DNA of 64,000 nt, taken from assembly GCF_021352225.1 (NCBI RefSeq), contig NZ_JAAUVI010000013.1, forward strand, positions 1-64,000, written 5' to 3'. Below, one piece after another: positions 16,396 to 27,354 of this stretch (its first letter is position 1; every line of letters starts with the position of its first letter). The notes under the pieces were generated by a model. That model saw only the letters and a list, made by a program, of their open reading frames with translations. It did no database searches and had not been told where the DNA came from. Made by a program: the position numbers and the translations under genes. This DNA comes from Methylobacterium sp. C25 (GTDB lineage: Bacteria; Pseudomonadota; Alphaproteobacteria; Rhizobiales; Beijerinckiaceae).

Positions 16396-18171
16396 ATGCG
16401 TTCCGCCCATTCGTCGACGTCCCACCTCGTTCTCGCCCTGGCGGCCTCGCTCGTCGCGGGCGTGGCTGCCTCACCCGGAGCGGAGGCTGCCGAGGCAGCT
16501 TCCAAATGCTCCGGCGACAATGGCGGCATCAGCCTGCCGGAGGGCTTCTGCGCCAGCGTCTTCGCCGACGGCATCGGCCATGCCCGACAGATGGAGGTGG
16601 CCCCCGACGGCACGCTCTACGTGAACACCTGGAGCGGCCGCTACTACAAGAACGACACCCCTCCCCCCGGCGGCTTCCTCGTCGCGCTCAAGGACAAGGA
16701 CGGCGACGGCAAGGCCGAGGTGATCGAGCGGTTCGGCGAGAGCGTCGCGGATGGCGGCCATGGCGGTACCGGGCTCGCGCTCCACAAGGACGCGGTCTAT
16801 GCCGAGAGCAACGACCGCATCATGCGCTACCCGCTGGTCAAGGGCGACGTTGCCCCGAAAGCCAAGGGCGAGACCGTGGTCTCGGGCTTCCCGCTGACGG
16901 GCGACCACCCGATGCATCCCTTCGCGATTACCGAGAAGGGCGAGATCCTATCCGGGATGGGCTCGGCGACCAATGCCTGTGAGGTCAAGAACCGCATGCC
17001 GGGCTCGCTGGGCATCGAGCCTTGCACCGAGAAGGAAACGCGCGCCGGCATCTGGCGCTTCGATGCGGGCAAGACCGGCCAGGTCTTCTCGGCGAAGGAG
17101 CGCTACGCCTCCGGCATCCGCAACGGCGAGGGCATCGCCATCGATGCCAAGGGCCGGATCTTCGTGACCCAGCACGGCCGCGATCAGCTCCACGAGAACT
17201 GGCCCAAGCTCTACACGGCCCAACAGGGCTTCGAACTGCCCTCCGAGGAGGTGGTCGAGCTGAAGGCCGGCGGCGATTACGGCTGGCCGGAATGCTATTA
17301 CGACCCCACCCAGAAGAAGCTCGTGCTCGCCCCCGAATATGGCGGTGACGGCGGCAAGAAGGTCGGCGTCTGCACGGACCGGCTCGCGCCGGCCGCTGCC
17401 TTCCCGGCCCACTGGGCGCCGAACGACATGAAGTTCTACGTCGGCAAGGGCACCGAGAAGGCCTTTCCGAAGGCCTATCACGACGGCGCCTTCATCGCCT
17501 TCCACGGCTCCTGGAACCGCGCCCCCGGCCCGCAGGGCGGCTACAGCGTGGTCTTCCAGCCCTTCAAGGACGGCAAGGCTTCGGGCGAGTACGTCGTGTT
17601 CGCGGACGGCTTCGCCGGCATCAAGGAGCCGGGCCGCGCCGATCACCGTCCGTCCGGGCTCGCGGTCGGCCCGGACGGCGCCCTCTACATCTCCGACGAC
17701 GTGAAGGGTCGGATCTGGCGGGTGACCTATCAGGGCGGCAATGCCGGTGCCCCGGTCTCAGCCGCGCCGGCTCCGAAGAGCCAGGCCACTGCCTCAAAGG
17801 ATGAGCTGCCGCCGGAGGGCGTCCATCCCGATGCCGGCCGCCGGGTCGCGGATCTGCCCGTGCCGCAGGGGGCCACCAAGGAGCAGGTCGCGCTGGGCGA
17901 CCGCGTCTTCCACGGCGAGCAGGGCGGGGCCACCTGCGGCGGCTGCCACGGCTCGGACGCCAAGGGCTCCCCCGTCGGCGCCGACCTCACCACCGGCAAA
18001 TGGCTCTGGAGCGATGGCAGCCTGGAAGGAATCGAGGCCGTCGTGACGAACGGCGTGCCCGACCCGAAGGAGCATGGCGGCGCCATGCCGCCTATGGGCG
18101 GCGTCGAACTCTCGCAGGCCGACCTGAAGGCCGTCTCGGCTTATGTCTGGGCCATCGGCCAGCAGAAGTGA
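16396..18171 (+). CDS. PQQ-dependent sugar dehydrogenase-like protein with C-terminal cytochrome c domain
   Basis: A 591-residue periplasmic protein: signal peptide (LVLALAASLVAGVAASPGAEA), a six-bladed propeller of the soluble aldose sugar/L-sorbosone dehydrogenase type from about 45 to 450, a Pro/Ala linker, then a cytochrome c domain. The propeller shows VAPDGTLYVNTW, DKDGDGKAEV, GIRNGEGIAIDAKGRIFVTQ, GGDYGWPECYY, FHGSWNRAPG and DHRPSGLAVGPDGALYISDD. Heme attachment is CGGCH at residues 514-518, with a likely Met ligand in AMPPMGG. Electrons from sugar or aldehyde oxidation would pass from PQQ to its own heme and on to the respiratory chain. A GAGGAGAA just upstream supports the ATG at 16396 over longer in-frame starts. 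Probably an operon with the preceding propeller gene. The substrate is unknown. Confidence 0.85.
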   Translation: MRSAHSSTSHLVLALAASLVAGVAASPGAEAAEAASKCSGDNGGISLPEGFCASVFADGIGHARQMEVAPDGTLYVNTWSGRYYKNDTPPPGGFLVALKDKDGDGKAEVIERFGESVADGGHGGTGLALHKDAVYAESNDRIMRYPLVKGDVAPKAKGETVVSGFPLTGDHPMHPFAITEKGEILSGMGSATNACEVKNRMPGSLGIEPCTEKETRAGIWRFDAGKTGQVFSAKERYASGIRNGEGIAIDAKGRIFVTQHGRDQLHENWPKLYTAQQGFELPSEEVVELKAGGDYGWPECYYDPTQKKLVLAPEYGGDGGKKVGVCTDRLAPAAAFPAHWAPNDMKFYVGKGTEKAFPKAYHDGAFIAFHGSWNRAPGPQGGYSVVFQPFKDGKASGEYVVFADGFAGIKEPGRADHRPSGLAVGPDGALYISDDVKGRIWRVTYQGGNAGAPVSAAPAPKSQATASKDELPPEGVHPDAGRRVADLPVPQGATKEQVALGDRVFHGEQGGATCGGCHGSDAKGSPVGADLTTGKWLWSDGSLEGIEAVVTNGVPDPKEHGGAMPPMGGVELSQADLKAVSAYVWAIGQQK

Positions 18172-18237
18172 TGCGAGAGGCGCGGGCGCGACGAGTGTTC
18201 CCCTCCCCGCAAGGGAGAGGAGAGAATCGCCCCAACC

Positions 18238-18313
18238 GTCATTGCGAGGCGGAGCCGAAGCAATCCGGAACCGCACCGTCAGCCCTGGATTGTTTCGCTG
18301 CGCTCGCAATGAC
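18238..18313. repeat. REP-like intergenic palindromic element
   Basis: GTCATTGCGAG at 18,238 pairs with CTCGCAATGAC at 18,303, and the inner segments (AAGCAATCC and GGATTGTTTCGC) also pair, giving a long imperfect stem-loop. This type of intergenic palindrome is common and multi-copy in Methylobacterium and related genomes (family knowledge). It lies between convergent genes. Confidence 0.7.
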
Positions 18314-18343
18314 CGATAGGTCTTTGACGATGTGAAAGAAAAA

Positions 18344-18370
18344 GCCTCCCGCGTCGGCGACGCGGGAGGC
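18344..18370. terminator. Rho-independent terminator downstream of acnA
   Basis: A 12-base perfect GC-rich stem (GCCTCCCGCGTC, loop GGC, complementary arm), flanked by A-tracts on one side and TTTT on the other. It is placed 27 bases beyond the acnA stop and could also end transcription of the dehydrogenase gene coming from the left. Confidence 0.9.
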
Positions 18371-18396
18371 TTTTCGGTTCGGGTTCTGCCGGCAGC

Positions 18397-21096
<2,700 letters not shown>

Positions 21097-21419
21097 GGCG
21101 ATCGGAACCCTTAGCTGGCGGTTGTCGAACACGCGCAGGCATAACCTGCGCCACGAGAGGTGTTCGGCTGGAAACGCTCCAAAGAGCGCGCGCCGCCCCG
21201 GGGGTGCCCGGGTAGGGTGGTGCGCGAGGGGCGATTTGGACGCCCTGGAGGTCGCGCGGCGCAGCCTGGCCGCCGTATAGAACAGTTCGAAACTTCACGC
21301 TACGGGGGGCTGGTGACAGGCGCGCGTGGGTGTCGCTTTTCGCGCGGCTTCCGCGTAGCGGGGATGCGGGGCCGCCAATCGAGGTCCTTTGGCGCTCGAT
21401 AGGATGGACAGGGACCCGG

Positions 21420-22058
21420 GTGCGTCTGATCGTCGAGAACCTCGCCTGCCGGCGCTCCGGGCGACGCATCTTCGCGGGGCTCGGCTTCATGCTCGGGGCG
21501 TCCGAGGCGCTGATGGTCACCGGGCGCAACGGTGCGGGCAAGTCGAGCCTGCTTGCTATGCTCTCTGGCCGCCTCAAGCCCGATGCCGGCAGCATCCGCG
21601 TCGAGGAGGTCGGTGAGGCGACGCTCGCCGAGTGCCTCCACGTCGTCGGCCATCGCGATGGGCTCAAGAGCGCCTTGACGGCCGAGGAGAACCTCGTTTT
21701 CGCCCGAGACCTGCTCGGTACGCCGACGGCGAGCCCACGGGACGCATTGGAGGCGATGGGGCTCGCCCACGCCCTGCGATTGCCGGTGGCCTATCTCTCA
21801 GCCGGCCAAAGACGGAGGGTGGCACTCGCCCGACTGCTCGTCTGCCGTCGTCCGCTCTGGCTCCTCGACGAGCCCACGGCTGCGCTCGATACAGCCTCCC
21901 AAGCTGTGCTCGCAGGCCTGATGGCCCGGCATCGCGCCGAGGGGGGGCTCGTCATCGCCGCGACCCACATGCCGATCGGCCTCGATGATGCGCGTGAACT
22001 GCGCATCGTGCCGCCCTCCCCTGTCGAGGATGCGTCGCAGGCGGAGAGCTGGGCATGA
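21420..22058 (+). CDS. ccmA: Heme exporter ATP-binding protein CcmA
   Basis: ATPase subunit of the CcmABCD complex that releases heme-loaded CcmE for cytochrome c maturation (System I). 212 residues from the GTG at 21420, reading V-R-L-I-V-E-N. It shows Walker A GRNGAGKSS at about 35-43, the signature YLSAGQRRRVALARLL, Walker B LWLLDEPT and the switch His in AATH. Length fits the family. A longer in-frame start at 21330 would add an N-terminal extension not seen in CcmA. Its stop overlaps the ccmB start (ATGA), indicating translational coupling. Confidence 0.92.
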   Translation: MRLIVENLACRRSGRRIFAGLGFMLGASEALMVTGRNGAGKSSLLAMLSGRLKPDAGSIRVEEVGEATLAECLHVVGHRDGLKSALTAEENLVFARDLLGTPTASPRDALEAMGLAHALRLPVAYLSAGQRRRVALARLLVCRRPLWLLDEPTAALDTASQAVLAGLMARHRAEGGLVIAATHMPIGLDDARELRIVPPSPVEDASQAESWA

Positions 22059-22723
22059 TCCGCGTCTTCGCCGCCCTCGTCCGGCGCGACCTGCGTCTGG
22101 CCTCGCGCGTCGGGGGCTCGGGAGCGCTGTCGCTCGTCTTCTTCCTGATGATCGTGGCTCTCGTGCCTTTCGCACTCGGTCCCGATCTCAACCTGCTGTC
22201 GCGCATCGGCCCTGCGATTCTCTGGCTCTCGGCCGTGCTCGCGACGCTGATCGGCCTCGACCGAATCTTCCAAGCGGACGAGGAGGATGGCTCGCTCGAC
22301 CTGATGACCGCCTCCCCTGCCCCGCTCGAGCTGGTGGTGCTCGCCAAGGTGCTCGCCCATTGGCTGACCACGGGCTTGCCGCTGGCCCTCGCCTCGCCGC
22401 TCTTCGGCTTGCTCGTTGCACTTTCTCCGACAGCGATGGGAGCGACGGCGCTGACATTGCTGATCGGTACGCCGGCCCTCACCTTCATCGGCGCCGTCGG
22501 CGCGGCGCTCACCGCCTCGATCCGACGCGGCGGCCTGATCCTCGCCATCGTCGTGATCCCGCTCATGATCCCTGTCCTGATCTTCGGCGTGTCGGCGGCT
22601 GAAGCTGCGCTCGGCGGCACGGTGCCCTTCGCGACGCCTCTGATCATTCTCGGCGCGCTGAGCCTGATTGCGGCGGTGGTCGGCACTCTTGCCTCGGCGG
22701 CCGCATTACGCTGGTCGGAGTAG
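22055..22723 (+). CDS. ccmB: Heme exporter membrane protein CcmB
   Basis: The membrane permease partner of CcmA, 222 residues with about six hydrophobic segments (SLVFFLMIVALVPFALG; AILWLSAVLATLIGL; LILAIVVIPLMIPVLIFG; plus a C-terminal helix). The typical CcmB stretch FQADEEDGSLDLM after the second helix is present. It begins inside the ccmA stop codon. Unusually, ccmC does not follow directly: two unrelated genes intervene before ccmC at 25,080. Confidence 0.95.
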   Translation: MIRVFAALVRRDLRLASRVGGSGALSLVFFLMIVALVPFALGPDLNLLSRIGPAILWLSAVLATLIGLDRIFQADEEDGSLDLMTASPAPLELVVLAKVLAHWLTTGLPLALASPLFGLLVALSPTAMGATALTLLIGTPALTFIGAVGAALTASIRRGGLILAIVVIPLMIPVLIFGVSAAEAALGGTVPFATPLIILGALSLIAAVVGTLASAAALRWSE

Positions 22724-22888
22724 TCTCACGCCACGAAAGTGCCGCTCGTTTGGGCATTCTGGCCGAAGCGCGAGCGTTTTCGTCAGATTGCTGATTTCGT
22801 TCGGTTTTTCGATGAACCGTCACGCGACTTCGGCATTGACGCGGGGACCAGTGACGGCCGGCATTGCCGGCAATGTGAGACCTCCCTG

Positions 22889-23953
22889 ATGAAGCTCTTC
22901 CAGTGCCAGTCCTGCGGCAACATCCTCTATTTCGAGAATCGGACCTGCGAGCGCTGTGGCCACCGGCTCGGCTATCTGCCGGATGCCGGCACGCTATCGG
23001 CCTTGGAGCCTACGGGAAGCGACAATCGTTGGTCGCCGCTGGCTGCGCCGGGCCAGTCGAGCTTCCTCTGCACCAACGCCGAGCATGATGCTTGCAACTG
23101 GCTGGTGCCGGCCGGTTCCACCGACGCTTTCTGCCTCGCCTGCCGGCATAACGGCACCGTGCCGGACCTGACGGTACCGGAGAATCTCACGCGCTGGCGC
23201 GACATGGAGGCGGCCAAGCACCGACTCATCTACACGCTCAAGCGCTGGAACCTGCCGCTCGTGACCCGTGCCGAGGACCCCGAGCACGGCCTCATTTTCA
23301 ATTTCCTGGCCGATCCGCCCGACGCTTCGCAGCAGAAGGTGATGACCGGCCACGAGAACGGCGTCATCACCATCGCACTCGTCGAGGCGGACGATGCAGA
23401 GCGCGAGCAACGCCGCAAGCAGATGGGAGAGCCCTACCGCACCCTGCTCGGGCACTTCCGCCACGAGGTCGGCCATCACTACTGGGACGTGCTGGTGCGC
23501 GATGCCGGCAAGCTCGAACCCTGCCGCGCAGTCTTCGGCGATGACAGCCAGGATTACGGCGAGGCGCTCAAGCGCCACTACGAGCAGGGCACGCCGCCGA
23601 ACTGGCAGGAGCAATTCGTCTCTTCCTACGCCACCACTCACCCATGGGAGGACTTCGCCGAGACCTGGGCGCATTACCTCCACATCGTCGACACGCTGGA
23701 GATGGCCTCGGCCTTCGGCATGCAGGTCTCGCCGCAGCTCGATACCAAGGGCGAACTTGCAGGCCGCATCGATTTCGACCCTTACGCGGCGGAGTCCATT
23801 CAGCAGATCATCGATGCGTGGCTGCCCTTCGTCTTCGCGATGAACAGCGTCACCCGCGCCATGGGAGAGCGCGACCTCTATCCGTTCGTTCTTGCACCCG
23901 ACGTGATCAGAAAGCTCGGCTTCATCCACGATCTCGTGCACGGGCGTGTCTGA
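22889..23953 (+). CDS. Putative zinc-binding metallopeptidase with N-terminal zinc ribbon
   Basis: A 354-residue cytoplasmic protein of the putative zinc-binding metallopeptidase family (formerly DUF2248-type, Peptidase_Mx; recalled assignment). The N-terminus has paired CxxC motifs, FQCQSCGNILYF and TCERCGHRLGY, then more cysteines at CNWLV and CLACRHNG, forming zinc ribbons. The protease motif HEVGHHYW (HExxH) lies near residue 195, and a downstream DFAETWAHYLH supplies the likely third zinc ligand. I chose the ATG at 22889 because the zinc ribbon begins immediately. A longer in-frame start at 22739 adds unlike sequence. Substrate unknown. It separates ccmB from ccmC. Confidence 0.8.
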   Translation: MKLFQCQSCGNILYFENRTCERCGHRLGYLPDAGTLSALEPTGSDNRWSPLAAPGQSSFLCTNAEHDACNWLVPAGSTDAFCLACRHNGTVPDLTVPENLTRWRDMEAAKHRLIYTLKRWNLPLVTRAEDPEHGLIFNFLADPPDASQQKVMTGHENGVITIALVEADDAEREQRRKQMGEPYRTLLGHFRHEVGHHYWDVLVRDAGKLEPCRAVFGDDSQDYGEALKRHYEQGTPPNWQEQFVSSYATTHPWEDFAETWAHYLHIVDTLEMASAFGMQVSPQLDTKGELAGRIDFDPYAAESIQQIIDAWLPFVFAMNSVTRAMGERDLYPFVLAPDVIRKLGFIHDLVHGRV

Positions 23954-23960
23954 CACGAAC

Positions 23961-23987
23961 AGGGGCCCGGCGCGGCGCCGAGCCCCT
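23961..23987. terminator. GC-rich hairpin between convergent genes
   Basis: AGGGGC and GCCCCT arms enclose a further GGCGC/GCGCC pairing, forming an imperfect GC-rich stem seven bases after the metallopeptidase stop and followed by TCCCCTCTTAAA. It probably serves as a bidirectional terminator for this gene and the convergent transglutaminase-like gene. The T-tract is weak. Confidence 0.5.
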
Positions 23988-24018
23988 CCCCTCTTAAATC
24001 CGGGAACGAGCTTGGGCG

Positions 24019-24870
24019 TCAGGCTGCCGTGCGCAGCCCATTCTGCGATGCCGGCACGATCTCATCGGTATGCACCTCGAACTTCGCCAGCGTCGCGGTG
24101 CCGAAGCTCGTCGAGATCGCGCAATCCGTGGCGTCGCGCCCATAGGCCATGACAATGCGCCCGATGCGCGGCGTATTGTGTCGCGCATCGAAGCTGTACC
24201 AGCGCGGTCCCGAACTGCCGTCGAGATACACTTCGAACCAAGCCGAGAAATCCATCGGTGCCGGGTCCTTCGGCACGCCGATATCGCCGAGATAGCCCGT
24301 GGCGTAGCGCGCCGGGATGTTCATGCAGCGGCACAGGGCGATCGCGAGATGCGCGAAGTCGCGGCAAACTCCGACCCGCTGCGCGTGGCCGTCATGTGCG
24401 CTGCGGGTCGAATCGGCGAGCTGATAGTCGAAGCGGATGCGCTCGTGAGCGTAGTCGACGATGGCCTGGACTCGCGCCCAGCCCTCCGGAACCTCCCCGA
24501 ACAGCTCCCAGGCGAGGCTGCCGAGCTTGTCGGTGTCGCAGTAGCGCGATCCGAGGAGGAAGGGCAGCACGTCGGCAGGCAGGTCCTGCACCGGAATCTG
24601 TCGAGCGGTGGGATCGACCGCGTCGGGCTCGCCGCGATCGGCGATGACGAAATCAGCCGACACGGTGATGCGGCCGCCGGGCGCGACGATGCGGGTGCAG
24701 CAATTGCCGAAGGCGTCGTGCTCGCGCTGGGCGGTGACGGGCGGATCGAAGGCGACGGCCTCCGGCGTCAGGAGATCCTTCTGGCGCTCCGGCCTCACGT
24801 TGACGAGCAGCGTCATCGGCGTCGGGCCGAGCGTGTCGAAGGCGATGGAGTAGCCGGTACGGATCTGCAT
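24019..24870 (-). CDS. Transglutaminase-like cysteine peptidase family protein
   Basis: 283 residues. The N-terminal half is a beta-sandwich of the bacterial transglutaminase-like N-terminal type (YSIAFDTLGPTPMTLLVNV; FGNCCTRIVAPGGRITV). The second half is the transglutaminase core: catalytic Cys in GVCRDFAHLAIALC, then IPARYATGYLGD. The family position that normally carries the catalytic His reads MDFSAWFEVYL here, with Ser before Ala-Trp; the Asp is in SFDARHN. So one triad residue may be substituted, or supplied elsewhere. Start chosen at the ATG giving MQIRTGYSI; a longer frame exists. It is transcribed against the ccm genes and interrupts them. Probably a peptidase or an amide-transfer enzyme; the substrate is unknown. 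Confidence 0.8.
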   Translation of the reverse strand: MQIRTGYSIAFDTLGPTPMTLLVNVRPERQKDLLTPEAVAFDPPVTAQREHDAFGNCCTRIVAPGGRITVSADFVIADRGEPDAVDPTARQIPVQDLPADVLPFLLGSRYCDTDKLGSLAWELFGEVPEGWARVQAIVDYAHERIRFDYQLADSTRSAHDGHAQRVGVCRDFAHLAIALCRCMNIPARYATGYLGDIGVPKDPAPMDFSAWFEVYLDGSSGPRWYSFDARHNTPRIGRIVMAYGRDATDCAISTSFGTATLAKFEVHTDEIVPASQNGLRTAA

Positions 24871-25079
24871 GGGCGTGCTTCGGGCCGGATGCCTGACGGA
24901 TGGCGTTGCCAAGTAAGCCCAAGCAGTGTGGCGACGTTCCGCCGAATGCTTACGTTTCTTCGGTCGGAGCTGCGGAAATTTTACGCAGTCTCATCCGGCC
25001 CGACTTCGACATTTGTTCAAAGGGCTGCGCCGATCGTCCACGTTGCCGCCGCTACGTCTCGCGGGATAGAACCATTCGC

Positions 25080-25883
25080 ATGTGGACCGCTCTCTGGCAC
25101 CGCCTCGCCCATCCGGGGCATTTCATGCGCTGGTCTGGCGCCGCGACGCCCTGGCTCGCCGGGCTCTCGGCGTTGCTCCTGGCCGTTGGCCTGTATCTGA
25201 CCTGGTTCGTGGTCCCGCCCGACTATCAACAGGGCGAGACCGTGCGGATCATGTACATCCATGTGCCGGCGGCGTGGCTCGGGGTGTTCTTTTACGGAGC
25301 GATGAGCCTGTCGGCGATCGGTACGCTGGTCTGGCGGCATCCGCTAGCCGACGTGGCGCAGCGCGCCGCCGCTCCGATCGGTGCGGCCTTCACGCTGATC
25401 TGCCTCGTCACCGGCTCGCTCTGGGGCAAGCCGATGTGGGGCACCTACTGGGTCTGGGACGCGCGCCTGACCTCGATGCTGGTGCTGTTCCTGATCTATT
25501 GCGGCATCATCGCACTGTGGCGGACCATCGAGGATCCGAACCGCGCGGCCCGTGCGATCGCCATCCTGACGCTGGTCGGCGCCGTGAATCTGCCGATCAT
25601 CAAGTTCTCGGTGAATTGGTGGTCAACGCTGCACCAGCCCGCCTCGATCCTGCGCATGGGCGGCTCGACCATCGATCCGTCGATGCTCTACCCGCTGCTC
25701 GAAATGATCCTGGCCTTCACTCTGCTGGGCGTGACCCTGCATCTTTATTCGATGCGTACCGAGATCCTGCGCCGCCGCGTGCGGGTTCTGACCATTCGCG
25801 AGGCGGAGCGCCTCGATGCCGGTGCGGCCACCGCCTCTATGGTTACGCCGCCCCGTTCCATGCCGGTCGGCCAGGGCGCCTGA
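25080..25883 (+). CDS. ccmC: Heme-handling membrane protein CcmC
   Basis: Places heme on CcmE at the periplasmic face in cytochrome c maturation. 267 residues with six membrane helices. The tryptophan-rich heme-handling motif WGTYWVWDARLTS is present, with the external histidine in MYIHVPAAWLG and another in WWSTLHQPAS. The ATG at 25080 gives the usual short N-terminus (MWTALWHRLAHPGHFMRW). ccmD follows ten bases after its stop. ccmE and ccmFH are not in this window. Confidence 0.95.
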   Translation: MWTALWHRLAHPGHFMRWSGAATPWLAGLSALLLAVGLYLTWFVVPPDYQQGETVRIMYIHVPAAWLGVFFYGAMSLSAIGTLVWRHPLADVAQRAAAPIGAAFTLICLVTGSLWGKPMWGTYWVWDARLTSMLVLFLIYCGIIALWRTIEDPNRAARAIAILTLVGAVNLPIIKFSVNWWSTLHQPASILRMGGSTIDPSMLYPLLEMILAFTLLGVTLHLYSMRTEILRRRVRVLTIREAERLDAGAATASMVTPPRSMPVGQGA

Positions 25884-25893
25884 GGACAGCATC

Positions 25894-26049
25894 ATGGATC
25901 TCGGACAGCATGCCGGCTTCATCGTCGGCGCCTACGCCTTCACCGCGCTCGTGATCGGCTGCCTCGTGATCGGTGGGCTGCTCGATCAGCGTGCGCAGAA
26001 GCGTGCCCTCGCCTCCCTGCAGGGCGAGAGCGGGGAGCGCCTGTCTTGA
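25894..26049 (+). CDS. ccmD: Heme exporter protein CcmD
   Basis: A 51-residue single-helix membrane protein that stabilises the CcmC-CcmE contact. MDLGQHAGFIVGAYAFTAL, then a hydrophobic stretch to GGLLDQRAQKRAL, matches the alphaproteobacterial CcmD form (charged, short cytoplasmic tail). A GAGGAC about eight bases upstream supports the ATG. Its TGA overlaps the TTG start of ccmG. Confidence 0.9.
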   Translation: MDLGQHAGFIVGAYAFTALVIGCLVIGGLLDQRAQKRALASLQGESGERLS

Positions 26050-26648
26050 GCCAGACGCAGGCTGGTGCACCACAGAGCGCTCGCCGCTCTCTTTTGGTGA
26101 TCCTGCCGGTGCTCACCTTCGCGGTGCTTGCTGGCATCTTCTTCATGCGGCTTCGCTCGGGAGCCGATCCGGCGGCCGTACCCTCCGTGATGATTGGCAA
26201 GCCGGCCCCCGCCTTCCAGCTTCCGCCCGTCGCGGAGCTGTCAGCCGAAGGCAAGCCAGTGCCGGGCCTGTCGAGCGAAGATTTCAAGGGCCAGGTGACG
26301 CTCTTGAACTTCTACGCGTCGTGGTGCGCGCCCTGCCAGGTCGAGCATCCGATGCTGATGCGCCTCGCCCGCGAATCCGGCTTTCGCGTCGTCGGCATCG
26401 ACTACAAGGACCAGCCCGAGGCCGGACGACGCTTCCTTGCGCGCAATGGCGTGCCCTATGCGGCTGTCGGTTCCGATACCAGCGGCCGCGTCGGCATCGA
26501 TTTTGGCGTCTACGGCGTACCGGAGAGCTTCATCATCGGCCCCGATGGCGTGATCCGCGACAAGCTCGTCGGCATCGTCACGGCAGAGAACTATCCGGAC
26601 GTGCTGGCGAAACTCCGCGCGATCGGGAAGCCCGCGGCGACGAACTGA
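26046..26648 (+). CDS. ccmG: Thiol:disulfide interchange protein CcmG/DsbE (CycY)
   Basis: A 200-residue periplasmic, membrane-anchored thioredoxin-like protein that keeps apocytochrome c cysteines reduced for heme attachment. The N-terminal anchor (LLVILPVLTFAVLAGIFFM) is followed by the redox motif FYASWCAPCQVEHP and the CcmG-specific acidic loop around GIDYKDQPEAGRRF and GVPESFIIGPDG. Translation starts at a TTG overlapping the ccmD stop. The convergent yciB gene ends two bases beyond its stop. Confidence 0.95.
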   Translation: MSQTQAGAPQSARRSLLVILPVLTFAVLAGIFFMRLRSGADPAAVPSVMIGKPAPAFQLPPVAELSAEGKPVPGLSSEDFKGQVTLLNFYASWCAPCQVEHPMLMRLARESGFRVVGIDYKDQPEAGRRFLARNGVPYAAVGSDTSGRVGIDFGVYGVPESFIIGPDGVIRDKLVGIVTAENYPDVLAKLRAIGKPAATN

Positions 26649-26650
26649 AG

Positions 26651-27262
26651 TCAGGCTTTCGCCTCGTCCTTGCGTTCGTAGCGCATCAACAGCGGCGTCT
26701 GGGCGAGGGCGAAGACGACGGTCAGCGGCATGATGCCGAAGACCTTGAAGCTGACCCAGAAATCTTCCGTCTGCGTCCGCCAGACCACCTCATTGAGGAC
26801 GGCGAGTGCCAGGAAGAACAGGCCCCAGCGCAGGGTCAGCTTGCGCCAGCCTTCGTCAGTCAGGGCGAACACCGAATCGAGCACCACCGACAGCAGCGAC
26901 TTGTGAAACAAAAGGCCACCGAGCAGGACGAGCCCGAACAGGCTGTTCACGATGGTCGGCTTCATCATGATGAAGGTCTTGTCCTGCAGCGCCAGGGTCA
27001 GGCCGCCGAACACCACCACCACCACACCGGAGACCAGCGGCATGATCGGCAGGCGCCGGATCATCGCGTAGTGCACGCCGAGCGCGAGGAGCGTCGCGCC
27101 GATGAACACGCCGGTGGCTGCGAAGAGCTTCTGATCGGGCGCGATCCCGAACTTCTCGGCATAGGCGTTGCCGAGAAAGAAGATCACCAGCGGGCCGATC
27201 TCGAGCACCAGCTTGAGCAGCGGCGGCAGGTGACGGCGGGGAGGAACGGCTTCGAGTTGCAT
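26651..27262 (-). CDS. yciB: Inner-membrane septation protein A (YciB/IspZ family)
   Basis: 203 residues, five or six hydrophobic helices, with the family start LLKLVLEIGPLVIFFLGN and the later segments KPTIVNSLFGLVLLGGLLF and LRWGLFFLALAVLNEVVW. Homologues are linked to cell envelope synthesis and septation. The ATG at 27262 is clear. It is convergent with ccmG and upstream of nothing obvious on its strand; ftsY lies 92 bases upstream in the same direction, a common neighbour in alphaproteobacteria. Confidence 0.93.
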   Translation of the reverse strand: MQLEAVPPRRHLPPLLKLVLEIGPLVIFFLGNAYAEKFGIAPDQKLFAATGVFIGATLLALGVHYAMIRRLPIMPLVSGVVVVVFGGLTLALQDKTFIMMKPTIVNSLFGLVLLGGLLFHKSLLSVVLDSVFALTDEGWRKLTLRWGLFFLALAVLNEVVWRTQTEDFWVSFKVFGIMPLTVVFALAQTPLLMRYERKDEAKA

Positions 27263-27354
27263 GAATGATCCGGCAGGGCCGCGTTGCAGCTGTGGGGATG
27301 TAAGACAGGCAGCTGCGCATTCCTAGCGACGCGCGAGCAGCGTGGGGTTTCGGC

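Noticed and set aside
24070..25200. A plus-strand frame of 376 codons across the transglutaminase-like gene into ccmC
   Set aside because: Antisense to one recognised gene and out of frame with the other; no motif.
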